Counted from the stretch's first letter, positions 11,481-22,617 are shown. The stretch: DNA of 64,000 nucleotides from Meloidogyne chitwoodi (GCA_015183035.1 JACZZP010000006.1:2170001-2234000); one strand, 5' to 3'. Notes: a model not told the origin generated them from the sequence alone. Numbers and translations are program-made.

Positions 11481-11816
11481 GGACAACTCATTCATCGTAG
11501 CTTTAAATAAATCACCAAAAATGAGAGAAAAAATATAAAAATGCCACCTGACAAAGAAAAAAGAAAGAAAAAGGATACTTGATTGGAATGAAATATTTCT
11601 TAATATCAAATAAAATATGTGTAGTTTCATTCTTTAGATTTTTTTACTTTTTTTTTGAATTTATACATATTTTAAAATTTAATAAGTTGGACGGTTGAGT
11701 GCCGAAATTTGAGTGTCAAATAAAATACTTTTTAATTCAATTTTTTTATTTCTGAACCATTTTAATAAGTACAAATAAACTAAAATATATTAATTTATTT
11801 TAAAAATTGATTTTAT

Positions 11817-12412
11817 TTAATTTCCGTTGTTAATTCGTTGAAGTCTCCAGCCTTGATAGTGAACATCATTTGTTGAGTAAGGACTCATTCTGCTTTCACC
11901 ATTCCATTTAAACATTGTTCGAGTATACCTTTATTAAAAAAGATTTTATTAGGCAGAATAATTGAAAAAAGCAGAAAAATGATTATCAAAAAATAAGGGG
12001 AAAAGTGGTCAGTTCAGCGCAGAGGAGTTTATTGTTGTATCCATAACCCTTTTTGTTTTTCGTTTTTAATTTGATTAACCTTTTATTTTAAATTTTATTC
12101 TAACATACTTTAAGATAAAATTATTAAAAAAAACTTTAATTATAGAGGATGCACTGAACTGACCGTTACCACCAAAAATACCATCCAGGCCAATCCTGTG
12201 GGGCAAAACGTCCTAATGTTCCGTGTATAATACGAGTACCCCCATGATAGTTTTGAGCATAAGGTCTTAATTCTTCTGGGTAAAGAAAAGTCTGTCGTTT
12301 ATTCAAATGCCGACAAAAGCAAGGAGTGAAGACCAAAACCAAAACTTTAAAAAAATAAAATTAAATTTAAAAAAAATTTTTACTTACAAAATAGAAGCAT
12401 TGATATTTTCAT
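11817..12412 (-). CDS. Small secreted aromatic-rich protein (about 103 aa)
   Basis: Three exons (12412 to about 12388, about 12350-12169, about 11927-11817) splice in frame to a 103-residue protein. The first 19 residues, MKISMLLFFLVLVFTPCFC, are a textbook signal peptide. The mature part starts RHLNKRQTFLYPEELRPYAQ with a KR dibasic site five residues in. It is rich in Trp and Tyr (DWPGWYFWWYTR), has a single Cys only in the leader, and ends RLQRINNGN. Export from the cell is inferred. A processed peptide or a secreted effector are both possible. I do not recognise a family. It is divergent from MAEA with a 468-bp shared spacer. The second intron holds a 158-bp inverted repeat that reaches almost to the donor. 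Confidence 0.75.
12007..12164. mobile_element. Short fold-back MITE in an intron, 158 bp
   Basis: The ends GGTCAGTTCAGCGCA and its imperfect reverse complement TGCACTGAACTGACC bound an A+T-rich centre. The right end lies 6 bases from the exon donor of the small secreted protein gene. No target duplication is evident. Confidence 0.65.
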
Positions 12413-12880
12413 CTTTAAAATAAAGATAAAAGAATGATGATGGGTTAACGAGAATTAACCCGCAAAAAAAGAGAAAAATGGAATTATTGGAAGGATAAAA
12501 AGCAAGAATATATTTGTATTTATTTATTGGTTTAGCGAGAGAAAATGGCTGGTTTTTAGTTTAAATTGGATTAAATACAAATTATTTATTCCTTTTATAA
12601 CATTCTCGCTAATTAATTGATTTGTTAATGTATCATTTAATTATAAAAAGATCTCAAATTATGGTTCAGTTAATTAAAGAAAATTAATTCTAAAAAATTG
12701 CCTAAAAAATATATTTATGGCGTTTTATAAAATAACATGACAAAATATCCTAATAAATAAAAATAATAAAAATATCAAAGTGTCAACTAGTTAAATTTAA
12801 TATAAAATGTCGAATGAGAATTTTTCTCTTTTTTTAGGGGTGGATTTTGATTTTTTTATATTTTTATTTAGATAAATAAA
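12413..12880. promoter_or_regulatory. Divergent intergenic region
   Basis: 468 bases lie between the start codons of the minus-strand secreted protein and plus-strand MAEA, so it must hold both promoters if neither gene is trans-spliced from an operon. I see no recognisable site beyond A+T-rich sequence. Confidence 0.45.
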
Positions 12881-14550
12881 ATGGCAGGTAAATCGCTTAC
12901 AAACTTTAGCGAATTAAATTGTTTGGAATTTGGGACACTTAAGGTTATTTTTTAAATTTATTTTTAATAAAATCTTTATTTTTATTTCAAATAGATACCT
13001 TACGAATTAATGAATAAAAAGTTTCGTTGTTCTCAGCGAATTATTGACCAATGCATTTTCCATTTTCAAAAAGAATTTGAACTTTTAGAGCAAAAATTAA
13101 AAGGTCGAACACAGCCAATTTCATCAAATGAGGTTAAATTTTTCGAAAATTCAAATTGGTAAAAATGATGTTTTGAGCTTTTAATTTATTTAAAATTCAT
13201 TTGAATTGTTTTTTAAGGTATCCAACAATATTAGCAAATTAAATCAACTTGTGACACAATTTAAAGGCGATATTGGCCAGAAATTACGCGAAGAAATTGA
13301 GGCTGGTGAAGATTTGGATAAACAAGTGGAAATGCTTAAACAGGTTTTCCTTTTTAAAAAATTCTTTTTAAATTAATTAAAAATAAATAAAGGCAGCCAG
13401 CACTGACCAAACTGTTCGAAAATCTTTTTATGATCAACGACTTAATCGTTTTATTGTTGAACATTTGCTTAGAATTGGATATTTTGAAACAGCCCAAATG
13501 CTTGCAGATTATGTTGGATTGGACATACAGTCACAAAAGAGTGTTTATCACGTTGCTAGACAAGTTAACTTTTACCTTTTTAATTTTTAAATTAAAAAAG
13601 AAATCTTCAAAAGGTTGAAGAATCTCTTCGTAATAAAGATTTGTCTCTTTGCCTGAATTGGGTTCGTGACAACAGATCTAGACTTCATCGAATTGGAAGT
13701 GGTTTAGAAACAGAAGTACGCATTCAACATTGTGTTGAACTTGTAAAGAGTGGAAGAATAGCTGAATCCCTCAAATATGTACAATCCTTTTTTGGGTTAC
13801 TTTTTGGAAACAATTTTTAATTTAAAATTTCATTTTTAGAAACAAAACTGATCTTCATGGAGTACAATGGATGACAAACACCAATCTTCTTCATGTAAAA
13901 AATTTAAAATTTTTCTTTTCTCGTTTTTTTTATTCAAGGTTTTTTTTATTGTTTTTTTAAATTTAAGTTGATGGGTTTGATTGCCCTAGGCAAAGATTCC
14001 AGTCGTTCAGAACATCAACCTCTTCTCAGTGACGAACGCTACACCACTTTAATTCAACTTTTTAAAATTGAAAATGATCGAATTTATAAATTTTGTGCTC
14101 AATCTCCTTTCAGTGCTTGTCTTCAAGGTTTTTTTAAATTCTTTTTTTAATTTATTTTTATTCTAAAAGCCGGGATTGCTGTACACAAAACACCTCAATG
14201 CAAAAAAGATGCAAATTCCAAATGTATTGTGTGTAGCAGTGTTTTTTCTCTTTCCGAAGGTCTTCCCTACACACATTTGTCGAATTCAAGGCTATTTTGT
14301 GCTATTAGTGGAGAACCTTTTGATGTAACTTTTTTAAGAAAATTTGATTTTTAATTTTTTAGGGAGAAGATAATCGTCCAATGATGCTTCCCAACGGTTT
14401 TCTTTTTTTTATTTAAAAAAAAATTAATTTAAAGGTCATGTTTATGGGGAAAAATCAATGCGCAAATTGGCAAAAAATAATGAATTTGTTTGTCCAAGAA
14501 CTTTAACAGTTTATTCTTTAGATGATATTCAACGTGTTTATGTATTTTAA
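12881..14550 (+). CDS. maea-1: MAEA / GID9-type E3 ubiquitin ligase subunit
   Basis: This is a catalytic RING-type subunit of the CTLH (GID) ubiquitin ligase. The start MAGKSLTNFSELN is followed by IPYELMNKKFRCSQRIID, the signature MAEA N-terminus. Then come a helical region, a LisH-like segment (RLNRFIVEHLLRIGYFETAQ), a CTLH region (VEESLRNKDLSLCLNWVRDN) and the C-terminal zinc module with CIVCSSVFSLSEG and PMMLPNGHVYGEKSM, ending CPRTLTVYSLDDIQRVYVF at 14550. The ending fits the family, where a hydrophobic residue follows VY. About 400 residues in at least nine exons. One intron (14397-14434) is only 38 bases. A run-on through another intron to a stop at 14620 is possible but less family-like. 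Confidence 0.93.
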
Positions 14551-14899
14551 AATATAATTTTTTTTTAATTTATTGAAAACTCTTTTTTCTATTTTTCAGA
14601 CTCAAATGTATCTTTTTTAGAAAAATAGAGTTTTTAATATTTTTTAAATTTTTTTTCCAATTTCTAAGGCTTTATGTATTTTATAAATGCTTAAAATATT
14701 TTTTATTTTTTTTTAATTATTATATTTTTATTGATATTTTTTATCTTTTTTTCCTTTTATTACTTTTGATTTTTAACTAAAAAATATTCTTTTTATAGAA
14801 TTATGAAGAGGGCAAATTATCATTTTTTCCACGTCTCTAAACGTTGATAATTAAATTAAAAAATTAATTAATTATTTATTTTTTAAATTTAAAGGTTTA
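14551..14899. other. Spacer between MAEA and MsrB
   Basis: A+T-rich. It contains a short frame at 14804 (MKRANYHFFHVSKR) with no donor after it. I see no supported gene. The two flanking genes point the same way and could be cotranscribed. Confidence 0.4.
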
Positions 14900-15735
14900 A
14901 TGTCTTCAATAAACTCAGCATATGACAAATTAGCTGATTTAAATAAAAATCCAAAACAAATAACAGAAGAGGAATGGAAAAAAGTTTTGACTCCCGAACA
15001 ATTTGAAATTACAAGGAAAGCTGGAACGTAAATAAAATTTGAGGTTTTTTAATTTTTTTAAATTTTTAAGAGAACCAGCATTCACTGGAAAGTATGATAA
15101 ACATTTTATTTCTGGCGGAAAATATGTTTGTATTTGTTGTGGAACAGATTTGTTTGTGTCAGAGAATAAATTCAATTCTGGGTGTGGGTGAGTAGAAGGT
15201 TTTTTTAAAAATTTTATTTTTGACAAAGTGGTGAATTTTCGTTTAGGTGACGAAATGGGGGAATTTTTCTTACAATTTATTTTTTAATTTTAGTTGGCCA
15301 GCATTTTCCAAATCAATTGACAAAGATAAAAACATTGTTCGACTTCCTGATCATTCTTTTGGACGTACAAGAACAGAAGTTAGATGGTAATAAAGGTTTT
15401 TTTAATTTTTGGGATTATTGTCTTGCTATGCACAAAAAATGCGAAAAATTTAAAATTGACATTTTTGTTGTTTTGACTTTTTTAAATTTAATAAGAAAAA
15501 TGGGAAGGGGGAAGTAGTGAAAAGCGCTTATATTCAATATAAATAGTTAAAATTTATATAATTTTACTTTTTTAAAGTTCTGTTTGTAATGCACATTTGG
15601 GACATGTTTTTGGTATTTATTTTAAAAATTAAAAAAAATTTTTATTAAAAAAAATTAGATGATGGTCCACAAAAAGATGGTGGTGAACGTTATTGTATTA
15701 ATAGCGAGTCAATCGACTTTATTAAAGATGATTAA
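14900..15735 (+). CDS. msrB: Peptide methionine-R-sulfoxide reductase (MsrB)
   Basis: Reduces methionine-R-sulfoxide in proteins. Exons read MSSINSAYDKLADLNKNP, EEEWKKVLTPEQFEITRKAG, TEPAFTGKYDKHFISGGKY, then the zinc pairs VCICCGTDLF and CSVCNAHLGHVF, WPAFSKSIDKDKNIVRLPDH, DDGPQKDGGERYCINSES and IDFIKDD. RYCINS carries the catalytic Cys. The length of about 140 residues is normal for a single-domain MsrB. No targeting signal precedes the start, so a cytosolic or nuclear location is likely. Introns are short and phases are consistent. It lies 349 bp downstream of MAEA on the same strand. Confidence 0.95.
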
Positions 15736-16119
15736 AAGGAAGACAAAAATTAAACAGAAACAAAAGTATATTTTTAAAATTAAAGGAATTTATTTTTAAT
15801 AATTTTGGTTGATTTATATTTTAAAGGAGTAAAAAGGAATTCTGATTTTTTATTTTTGACTAAGTTTTACACAAAAAGGTCAAAAAAGGAGATAACTTTA
15901 TTCTCTCTCTTTCTGCTTAATATTAGTCTAAAAAAGGAATAAATCATTTTTATAATTTATTGGGAAAGGTCAAAATTATGAAAGAAGAGAGGAAAGGTCA
16001 TTCTTCTCTTTTATTCCCACCCACTAATACATAAAATAATATTCTTTCCTTTAACATTTTCCTTCAATCATTCTCATTATTTTAATATTCTGACAAAATA
16101 AAATATTCTAAAAATAAAT
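15736..16119. other. Spacer with likely promoter of the next gene
   Basis: No coding frame. It contains a single GGAATTCTGATTTTTT word at about 15837, one of few found outside introns, and AATAAA-like sites after MsrB. Confidence 0.4.
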
Positions 16120-16806
16120 ATGAAACTTTTATTACTTTTCTTTGTATTAAGCATTTTTTCTGGTAAATAAATTTAATTTTAAAAAATAAAAAAAGCTCTA
16201 GGTACATTTATTTTCAAGTTAAAATCAATTTACCACTAGAAGGATTCGAACTCTTGACCTTTGTCCGCTAAAACTAAAGCATTACCGACTACACCAAAAT
16301 AAACTTTAGATTTTTAAAAACTTATTTTTTTCAGCATTCAGCTTCAGAATTCCAATACCTTTTGGTGAAATAAATTTTACCAAAAGTCCAGAAGGTGAAA
16401 CTCAATTTGGAATTGGGTCAGATATAAATATAGCAGGAAGTGGAGCTCAATCAAATTTACAATTTAGTAAAAATAAAAATGGAACTGCTCAAGTACAAAG
16501 TGAGAAATGAATTTAATTTTTGGGACTCAAATGACCCGTTTTTAAATATTCACTGCTAACAAAAAATTGATATTAGAGTCTCAAAATTATTTTTTTTTAT
16601 TAGCTGGTGGAGGTGTTCTAGTCGATGGAAAAAAATTTGGAACAAATTCAACATTTGGAGGAGGCAAAGAAGGATTAACTGCGAATACGGATGTTCAAGC
16701 AGGCAAACATACACTTCATGGGGGTGTTGGCAAAGAGAGCACTTTTATTGGAGATTTAACAAACGCAGTAAAAGATGAAAAAGAAAATAAAAAACCAAAA
16801 TATTGA
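16120..16806 (+). CDS. Small secreted Gly/Asn-rich protein
   Basis: Three exons give about 135 residues. The first encodes a signal peptide (MKLLLLFFVLSIFS then AFSF). The mature part begins RIPIPFGEINFTKSPEG and is rich in Gly, Asn, Lys and Thr, with repeated short themes (SNLQFSKNKNGTAQVQ; GVLVDGKKFGTNSTFGG; HTLHGGVGKES). It ends DEKENKKPKY. It has no cysteines after the leader and no membrane segment. Intron 1 contains a tRNA-derived element. The splice from ..CAAA to ..CTGGTGGAGG restores frame. The product is not recognised; a secreted structural or effector-like protein is inferred from the leader only. Confidence 0.75.
16232..16312 (-). repeat. tRNA-derived SINE-like element in an intron
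   Basis: Minus strand: box A-like TGGTGTAGTCGGTAATGC, then box B GTTCGAATCC, followed by TTCTAGTGG. The same 3' tail, with CTAGTGG or CTGGTGG, occurs in the copies at 46290, 48240 and 56405. It lies in intron 1 of the secreted-protein gene. Confidence 0.7.
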
Positions 16807-16968
16807 TAAACTTTAATCATTTATTTTGAGAGGAGAATTAATGAATAAAATAAAAATATTCAAGAAATTTTTATATCAACATTTAAAATTTATGAGTAAC
16901 AAATCCAAGCTGATTTCTAAAAAATTCTTAAAACAACATAACAAATTCATTTTTTGACATTTTTTTAA

Positions 16969-19209
16969 TCAATGGTCATCCGAAAATAACTTATTGCGGA
17001 TGAATTGCATCTGGCCCTGCAGCACTAAAATAAAAATTAGAAAAAAGAATTTGGTAAAACTTGTTCATAGCGCCCAAGCTCCAATTCGAATGATCTATAT
17101 GTCATTCGAAAGAGCTCGTCGAGTAGAGTCGAACGACATCAAAAAAAGTTTCCGGTCTCAACTATGTCCCGAGATATGGGTCCCTGAAAATCGAAAAACC
17201 ATAGGGGGGAGTAAGCTATTTTTGGGTTATTCTGAGCCGAGATACAGGTCCTCAAAAATTGACCTAAATTATTTTCACTGAATTAATTATTTTGTTGTAA
17301 TTTGCGCCGTAGAATGACGTATGTACCAAAAAGCCAACGAGAGATGAGCTCCCACACGAAGAAGTCATAAAACACTCCTAATAGGTCCAAGTTTGGCGTG
17401 TTTCCAGCAAACTTCGATCCTTCATAACTTTGTTCAAAATCGTTCAATCAAGACGATTTTGGTCTCATTCGATAGGTCTCGAAAAGCTCTTTTGAATGAG
17501 CTATCATTTGTATAATCGAATTTTTCACCTCAAAATGAGCTTACTCCCCCCTATGGTTTTTCGATTTTTGGGGGTCTGTATCTCGGGTCATAGTTGAGAC
17601 CGGAAACTTTTTTTGATGTCGTTCGACTCTACTCGACGAGCTCTTTCGAATGACATATAGATCATTCGAATTGGAGCTTGGGCGCTATGAACAAGTTTTT
17701 CCAAGAATTTTAAACTTTTTTTGTGACGTGAAATTTTTTATATTTATTTACCGAGTGCAGAGTACTTCCATTTCATCACCGAAGTTGTATCCATAACACC
17801 CTTAACCTCTTCTTTACACCACAAAAAAATCGTTTTCAAAAACTTCTGCATACGTTCGACGTTGACTTTGAGAAACTAAAAAAATTATTTTTAATAAAAA
17901 TATTTTACACTTCATTTTAAGTATTATTGATTGGTTTTTCCTTATTAACACTCACAATCAACTGAACTACATAGGTTTCTAATTCTTTTTTTCAAGTATT
18001 CTAATTTTATTATATAGAAAAAATACCTCAGCTTTGGTCAGTTTACCGCGGCTGACTTCTTTCGGCCATTTATAATTCCGTATTGCCTAAATAAAAGCAT
18101 TTAAAAAATTCAGTTTTGAATGTTTTCTGTTTTAAAATTATCCCAAAAAATTATTAAAATAATTGAAATTTTTCTAAATTAATTTAGGCTTCATATTCAC
18201 CTTATTAAGTTCAGTTGCATCAGAAGACAATTCCAATAAACCATTGTGAATAACTAAAAAATTGAGATAAGACAAATTTGTTTTTAAAATTTACTATCAA
18301 AATCATTATCAAGAAAGACGTGCTGTGCATATACCAAATCTGCCTTCTCTATGTCCTCGAACTTTTTAACAATATTGCTGAACAGATCAACGACACCAGC
18401 TTTGTACTAAATAAAAATTTAATATTTTTTAATTTTAAATAAATTATTAAAATTTATAAAACACAATTATAAATATTTTAAAAATGTCAGATATTTGTCT
18501 CTCTTACTCTAATATGAATATTTTTGAACTCTCTCTTTGTCTATCCAAATAAAGAAAAAAATTAAAAAGAATTTTCCTGAACATTTTTCAAGTTAGATAA
18601 GAAACGAGAGAGTACTCTGTTAAAAGAGAGCAAAGTGAGTGAATGAGAAAAAGAGAATAAAAAAAGAGTAAGAGAAGCAGAAAAAACATGTCCAAAAATT
18701 TTTAAAATTTAAAACTCACAAAAACAAATAACTTTTGGTGTAATTTGATAAAAAAAAGATCAAATGATCTCGAAATTCTAATTTTTGCCCAATTCATATT
18801 AAAGGGGACAAAATTTATAAAATCAGAAACTAATTCCGGAGGTAAAACTTTTTGGAATTTTTTCATTTTTATTGATTCAAAGTCCGTGGAATACTAGAAA
18901 AATGTTTCACCGAACAGTTCTCCTTCACTTCTCTTAATATTTAAGAAAACAAAGAACAGAAAAAAGGAAGAAGAAAAAAGAGGGAAAATTACAAGCTATT
19001 AATTAAAGCGTTTAGCGTAAAAAACATAAGCCATTTTAATGATAAAGATTTGCTGAAAAAAGGATCTTTAAAGATGTGAAAAAAGTCCGGTCATGCTTTA
19101 GATAAGGAAAAATTATTTTGAAATTTTTAAAACTTACAATAAGAAATTCGCTCTTCATATTTTCAGTAAAAACATTTAATTCACCAGAGTCAGTTGATCC
19201 TTCAGTCAT
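16969..19209 (-). CDS. Gene-family copy B, unknown function
   Basis: Exons from 19209 down: MTEGSTDSGELNVF.. (19209-19138), YKAGVVDLFSNIVKKFEDIE.. (from about 18412), VIHNGLLELSSDATELNK, AIRNYKWPKEVSRGK, FLKVNVERMQKFLKTIFLWC, and the last exon VLQGQMQFIRNKLFSDDH from 17024 to a stop at 16969. Exon order, phases and the ..GQM..I..NKL end match copy C at 58865-60474. The frame is open throughout, so it may be active. No signal peptide or known domain. The last intron holds a 650-bp fold-back element (17053-17702), and the first intron holds an open F-box-like exon at 18866-18720. The function of the family is unknown. Confidence 0.7.
17053..17702. mobile_element. Fold-back element with 8-bp target duplication (650 bp)
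   Basis: The ends GGTAAAACTTG and CAAGTTTTTCC are inverted, and both flanks are AAGAATTT (17045-17052 and 17703-17710), a clean 8-bp target duplication. The long arms include CATTCGAAAGAGCTCG and the ..GAGATATGGGTCCC.. block. Small frames inside are translated arm sequence and no transposase is seen, so it is non-autonomous. It sits in the last intron of copy B. Confidence 0.9.
18720..18866 (-). CDS. F-box-like alternative first exon inside copy B
   Basis: A 49-codon open frame starts MKKFQKVLPPELVSDFINF and ends KLHQKLFVF at a strong GTGAGT donor in phase 0. That is the phase needed to join exon 2 of copy B at about 18412. The residues fit the first half of an F-box (LPPEL..F.PF....W.KIRISRSFD). 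It lies between exon 1 and exon 2. The same arrangement occurs in copy C, so it is either an alternative first exon or a conserved relic. Confidence 0.55.
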
Positions 19210-19665
19210 TATGTCAATGCCAAAGCAGAAAATAAATAAAGGAAATTTTAATTTCTAAAAAAAGTGAAAGGTTTAAAAATTTTTTAGATGAAATTAAAAG
19301 CAGAAAAATTTAAAAATTATTTAAAAATAAATTGGTTAATAATCAATTAATCAAAAAGAAACAAAGTTAAGTCTTAAATTATATTTTAAAAAAAGTTAAA
19401 AAGTGTAAAGCTTGAAAATTTTTGAGAAATAAAATCAGAACATAAGAAAAACATAAAAAAACAAACTTCATTTTGTTTACAATTAAACACAAAAGGATGA
19501 ATAATATATTGGAGAAATTATAAAAATCAAAGAGTACAAATATAAAAACAAAAAAAATAAATAACAAAATAAATATATTTGTTGAAGAAAATATAATCGA
19601 CTTTTGTGGTAAAAATTGAATTGTAAATAAAAATTATTGAAAAAGGGAAGCGTGGGAAAAATTAA

Positions 19666-20309
19666 GGATCTGGTGAAGTATAGGTGGTTTTTTTGTAGCG
19701 GTTCAATTTACACAAGTGAGGTGTTATTCGAAAGAGCTCGGCGAGCTGAGTCGAACTAGCCCTGAACGAAGTCGAACCAACTACTCTGAGCCGAGATACA
19801 GACCCCCGAAAATTGAAAAACCATAGGGGGGAGTAAGCTCTTATTAGTGATTACCGCGGCTGCTACTAAATTATTTTCACTGAATTATTTTGTTGTAATT
19901 TGCGCCGTAGAATAACGCATGTACCAAAAAGCCAACCAGGGATGGGCTCTCACACGAAGAAGTGATAAAACACTCTCTGTAGGTTCAAGTTTGGCGTGTT
20001 TCCAGCAAACTTCGATCTTTCATAACTTTGTTCAAAATCGTTCAATCTCGACAATTTTGGTCTCATTCGATAGGTCTCAAAGAGACCTATCGAATGAGCT
20101 ATCATACTCATATTCGACTTTTCCACCCCAAAACTGAGCTTACTCCCCCCTATGGTTTTTCGATTTTCGGGGGTCTGTATCTCGGCTCAGAGTAGTTGGT
20201 TCGACTTCGTTCAGGGCTAGTTCGACTCAGCTCGCCGAGCTCTTTCGAATGACACCTCACTTGTGTAAATTGAACCGCTACAAAAAAACCACCTATACTA
20301 ACCAGATTC
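19666..20309. mobile_element. Fold-back element with 8-bp target duplication (644 bp)
   Basis: The element begins GGATCTGGTGAAGTATAGG and ends with the matching inverted sequence CCTATACTAACCAGATTC. Both flanks are AAAATTAA (19658-19665 and 20310-20317). The paralogous site upstream of copy C (near 58505-58525) lacks the element, which confirms insertion after the duplication. The arms share CATTCGAAAGAGCTC and GAGCCGAGATACAG with the element at 17053. No transposase. Confidence 0.93.
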
Positions 20310-20689
20310 AAAATTAAAACAAGCCAAAATGATAACATTTTGAGAATAAATGAAGATATTAATTATAAATAAAAACAAAAAAAATTTTTTTAATCTGAAA
20401 GATAAAAACCAGAATTTTAAAAATTTCGAAAATGAAAAACTGAAATCAGAAGAAATAAAAAATATTTAAATTTTTATTTATTATTAAGAAATTAGAAAGA
20501 TTATTAAAATATTGGTGAAAGTAAATAAGAAGTAAACATATAATATAAATAAAAAATCAATTTAATAAAATAATCTTTTAGGGTAAAAGTTCAAGTTTTA
20601 AAGGTAACTTGTTGTTTTAAAGAAGTCCAAAATCAAAACAAAATGAATAAATATTAAAAAATTTCTCCATTTTATACCTTTCAAAATGT

Positions 20690-20900
20690 TATAGAGTTAA
20701 CATGTTTTAGCGCAAGAGTTAGAGAAGTAAAGATATTAGGTATACTGTAAGGCCAGCTAAAAATAATCCGCTATCAATTTCTCTCTTAAACAAATTCTCT
20801 TATTTTGCATGCTATTTTTTTCATCACCATATTTGCACATTAACAGAGAAAATAAAGAAAAAAGCAGAATTCTTTTTCTCTTCTCACTTTAAGAAGGTAA
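20690..20900 (-). promoter_or_regulatory. Conserved 5' flank of copy B
   Basis: Reverse complement of the block upstream of copies A (about 3780) and C (about 57900), including TTTTTAGCTGGCCTTACAGT. It is part of the duplicated unit and the probable promoter region. Confidence 0.5.
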
Positions 20901-21269
20901 AGATCACTTGGACATGAGCGTAACAAAATAAAGAAGTGCCAATAAAAGAAAAGCTGAATTTAATTAAATAAAACTCTAATAACCTCAATTTTTAATATGA
21001 AAATTTTAAAGACAAAAAAGATTTTCTCTGAACATTTTTAAATTTAAAAAATGCCTCAATCTCTTTCTCTGTTTTACTATTTTATTAACTTTCTATAAAC
21101 GACACCAACTCCATTTCTTGATATATTGGCCATTCCTCTACTTTTCCTAAAATTTTGAAATTTTTCTAATTTTTTTTTATTACAAATTCCAGCGCATTCA
21201 ATTTCCCTATCATAAGCATGTTCCATAATTACTGCTTGTATAATTTCAGCACTGACAAATGAAATTTTG

Positions 21270-21818
21270 GGTACTTATGCCCTTATTCCACCCCCCTCCT
21301 TCTTCAATGCCGCGCCCTTTTTTTACTGCGCCGAAAAAATATTCTAGACTGCTTGATTGATATTGCCCCAAGAAAATTTGGATGTGTAATGCGTGTTAAA
21401 TTTTATTTTATTTCTACGTTTCAATCTCTAGGAGTGTTTCATTACTTCTCTATTTTTGGGCCTATGGCCGGTTGGTCTTGGCAAAAACTTGGATCTATTA
21501 GTTGAAATTTACTCTAATATGAGATTTTAATTGATCGACAAGTACATTCCACACAGTAAAGATTAAATTTCAATAATTTGATCCAAATTTGTGCCAAGAC
21601 CAACCAGCCATGGGCCCTAAAATGAGAAGTAATGAAACGCTCCCAATAGATTTAAGTTTGACGTTTTTCCAGAAAACTTCAATCTTTAATAACTGTTCTT
21701 ACACATCCAAGTTTTCTTGGGGCAATATCAATCAAGCAGTCTAGAATATTTTTTCGGCGTAGTAAAAAAAGGGCGCGGCATTGAAGAAGGAGGGGGGTGG
21801 AATAAGGGCATAAGTACC
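21270..21818. mobile_element. Fold-back element with 8-bp target duplication (549 bp)
   Basis: Long inverted repeats start GGTACTTATGCCCTTATTCC and end in the exact complement. The flanks AAATTTTG at 21262-21269 and 21819-21826 are identical. The arms run most of the element (for example the ..GGTTGGTCTTGGC.. block against GCCAAGACCAACC). It includes a GC-rich AATGCCGCGCCC patch. No protein. Intergenic, upstream of dyc-1. Confidence 0.95.
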
Positions 21819-21839
21819 AAATTTTGCACTTTCCTCAAC

Positions 21840-21979
21840 TAGAGATCGGGAAAATGCTCAAATCAAATTTAAATAAAATAATTTGAATTTTAATATTATT
21901 TACATATTTTATTTTCCAAAAATAATTCAAATCAAATTCAAATAATTTGAAAAAAAAAGTTGAATTTGGCCGATCTCTA
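21840..21979. mobile_element. hAT-type MITE (140 bp)
   Basis: A perfect 10-bp terminal inverted repeat TAGAGATCGG/CCGATCTCTA is flanked by identical 8-bp copies of TCCTCAAC (21832-21839 and 21980-21987). The 8-bp duplication and a terminus fitting YARNG are hallmarks of hAT transposons. The interior is A+T-rich with AAATCAAATTCAAAT words. It inserted 14 bases beyond the right target copy of the preceding element. Confidence 0.93.
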
Positions 21980-22617
21980 TCCTCAACCGCTACTGGACAT
22001 TGTTTTTTTCTTTTAATTTCTTTTCCAGAAAATCAATTTGTGTGTTTGTTAGTGTGAAACAGTCGACGACTTTTTCTTCCTCTTAAACACCTAGTAAAAT
22101 AGTTAATTAAAGGAGATGAAACAAATGACACAAATAAACTTTTTTTAATGCTTTCAAATACTTATTAGCTGCTATTGATCTAATATTGCCCCTTTTTCTT
22201 TTAATCTATTTTTTCTTTTTTTTCTATTGGGAAAAAGCCTAGTAGTATAAAAGGCACTTTTTCCTTCTCTTTCTTTTTCTCTCTTTTTTTCCCGACTTAA
22301 AAACTTTTCTTTTTGTTTTGTTGTTAGGCGTTTATATTTATAATTGAGCAACAAGTAGCAATTTTTCCTCTTTTCTTTTTTTTATTTACTGATTAATTAA
22401 ATTTTTTAAAATTGCAAGAATTTTTTTTAATTTAATTTTTTAATTAAAATTTATTTTAGCACTAAATTAATTTAAATTTCCTCAAATTCCCTCCCTTTTG
22501 GAGAGAATAAAAAGGAATTAATTTTTTTTCTAATGTAAAATACTCTCTTATGGCTATAATTCGACTACAATAAAATTAAAAGAAGAAAATAGAGAGGTTT
22601 GTTTAGGAAGAGAGGAG

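Noticed and set aside
16994..17281. Open frame reading ..SEPRYRSSKIDLNYFH
   Set aside because: It lies within the fold-back element at 17053-17702; the same peptide appears in the related element at 19666-20309, so it is repeat sequence.
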